Of a stretch of DNA of 32,697 bases, positions 32,016 through 32,697 are shown one piece after another. This DNA is from an uncultured Lachnospiraceae bacterium (lineage in GTDB: Bacteria; Bacillota; Clostridia; Lachnospirales; Lachnospiraceae). The position numbers and the translations under genes are program-made. Positions within the stretch are counted from its first letter, which is position 1; every line of letters begins with the position of its first letter. The DNA is taken from assembly GCA_947177105.1 (NCBI GenBank), contig CAMWTF010000001.1, positions 1 to 32,697 on the forward strand, in the 5' to 3' direction. Under the pieces are notes generated by a model. The model worked only from the letters and a program-made list of their open reading frames with translations, was not told where the DNA came from and did not search any database.

Positions 32016-32697
32016 ATGTTACGTGCGGATAATTCACAGGCAAACAAGGTGCTGAGCGCCCTGGAGGAACTGGGGCTGGGTGAGGGCGAGACAGAGATCG
32101 CCAGAGAGTATCTGGACGGGGAGGCGGGAGAGGAGGTCCTGGCCGGACTGACCCACAGGAATATGACCTCTTATTTTGCCGTCAAATATAGAGTATTTCA
32201 GGAATTTTTTACATCCTGTTTGAAAAAGAAACAATATGGGAAGGCTTCCAGAACTTTTCGTCTGTTATATGCCATAGGTTCCTATAGCTGCTGTGACTGC
32301 TTTGAAAATCCGGACACTTTTATGGATGCTGTGGAAAAGGGATGTATGGACATAGACTGGGAAAAGGCTGTGGCTGTTGCCGCCCAGCACACTTTTCTGC
32401 AGGTTTACCGGCTGGCTTCCAATTATAAAGCCTATTTACTCACCACCAGGCGGTTGGAGCGTCTGGCGGAATTTGCGGACAGGAATCCGGAAATCATACT
32501 GCGGGCCTGGAAAGAGTTTGACGATGAGCAGTTTAACGGCCGCATCCTGTTGATGGCGCTGTATTTCTATCTGCGTTATGACAGGGAGGGGCAGGCTGTG
32601 AGCGGGTTTTCGGCGGGGCAGGACGGAAAGCCGGAAGAGAAGCTTAAATCGGAGGAGGGGATTCGGGGTTCCGCAGAGGATCAGGCACTGCTGGAAG
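32016..32697 (+). CDS. Paralog of the preceding helical-repeat protein, 3' end outside window
   Basis: The first 227 codons are present; the gene runs off the right edge. The ATG at 32016 has GAGGAGGA five nt upstream, 15 bp after the previous stop. The protein starts MLRADNSQANKVLSALEELG and aligns with the previous gene through LDGEAGEEVLAGLTHRNMT, KKKQYGKASRTFRLLYAIGS, a cysteine cluster (SCCDC versus CTCGEC) and ILLMALYFYLRYDR (versus IMLYTLYFYLRSSR). It is thus a tandem duplicate within the cluster. The total length and any C-terminal domain cannot be seen. Confidence 0.85.
   Translation, partial: MLRADNSQANKVLSALEELGLGEGETEIAREYLDGEAGEEVLAGLTHRNMTSYFAVKYRVFQEFFTSCLKKKQYGKASRTFRLLYAIGSYSCCDCFENPDTFMDAVEKGCMDIDWEKAVAVAAQHTFLQVYRLASNYKAYLLTTRRLERLAEFADRNPEIILRAWKEFDDEQFNGRILLMALYFYLRYDREGQAVSGFSAGQDGKPEEKLKSEEGIRGSAEDQALLE

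Overview
The window looks like chromosome from an anaerobic Clostridia-class Firmicute, most likely Lachnospiraceae. The evidence is strong AGGAGG-type ribosome binding sites, short intergenic gaps, a T-box leader, a four-subunit 2-oxoacid:ferredoxin oxidoreductase, 2-hydroxyacyl-CoA dehydratase-type proteins, a RelQ-type alarmone synthetase and an Rpn-family remnant. Family names come from reading the proteins; no database search was possible.

Layout. (1) 1-3677, minus strand: an operon running from a CooC-like nickel-type ATPase (CxC motif present), through an unrecognised 294-aa protein, to two HgdB/BcrC-like 2-hydroxyacyl-CoA dehydratase subunits, the second cut by the window edge. (2) 3969-5997, plus: a MerR regulator with a GyrI-like effector domain, a terminator, and an esterase of the EstA/esterase D type. 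(3) 6194-9450, plus, visibly more AT-rich: a Panacea/DUF4065 protein, then an OLD/SMC-like AAA ATPase translationally coupled to an unrecognised 321-aa protein, a candidate defence cassette. (4) 9467-13227, plus: a consensus promoter, a T-box leader (likely isoleucine specifier ATC) with terminator, then gamma, delta, alpha and beta subunits of a 2-oxoacid:ferredoxin oxidoreductase. Two of the three internal gaps hold large potential RNA hairpins. (5) 13463-15861, minus: a HerA/DUF853-type ATPase and RelQ. (6) 16081-18762, plus: a membrane-anchored unknown, a 5'-truncated Rpn-family fragment, and a MarR-flavodoxin pair with a palindrome at its promoter. (7) 18786-20873, minus: a methyl-accepting chemotaxis protein. 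(8) 21257-32697, plus: MoxR ATPase, DUF5682 protein, VWA protein, SWIM zinc-finger protein and two tandem paralogous repeat proteins. This matches the uncharacterised Escherichia coli yehL-yehM-yehP-yehQ arrangement.

Most notable points. The DUF5682 gene carries an in-frame 813-bp (271-codon) tandem duplication with 5-nt AGGGG microhomology at the junctions and no difference seen between copies. The oxidoreductase operon appears to be under isoleucine T-box control, which suggests it works as a synthase, reductively carboxylating a branched acyl-CoA toward isoleucine. The DUF4065/AAA/unknown cassette and the CooC + HgdB-like operon are the best candidates for poorly described systems.
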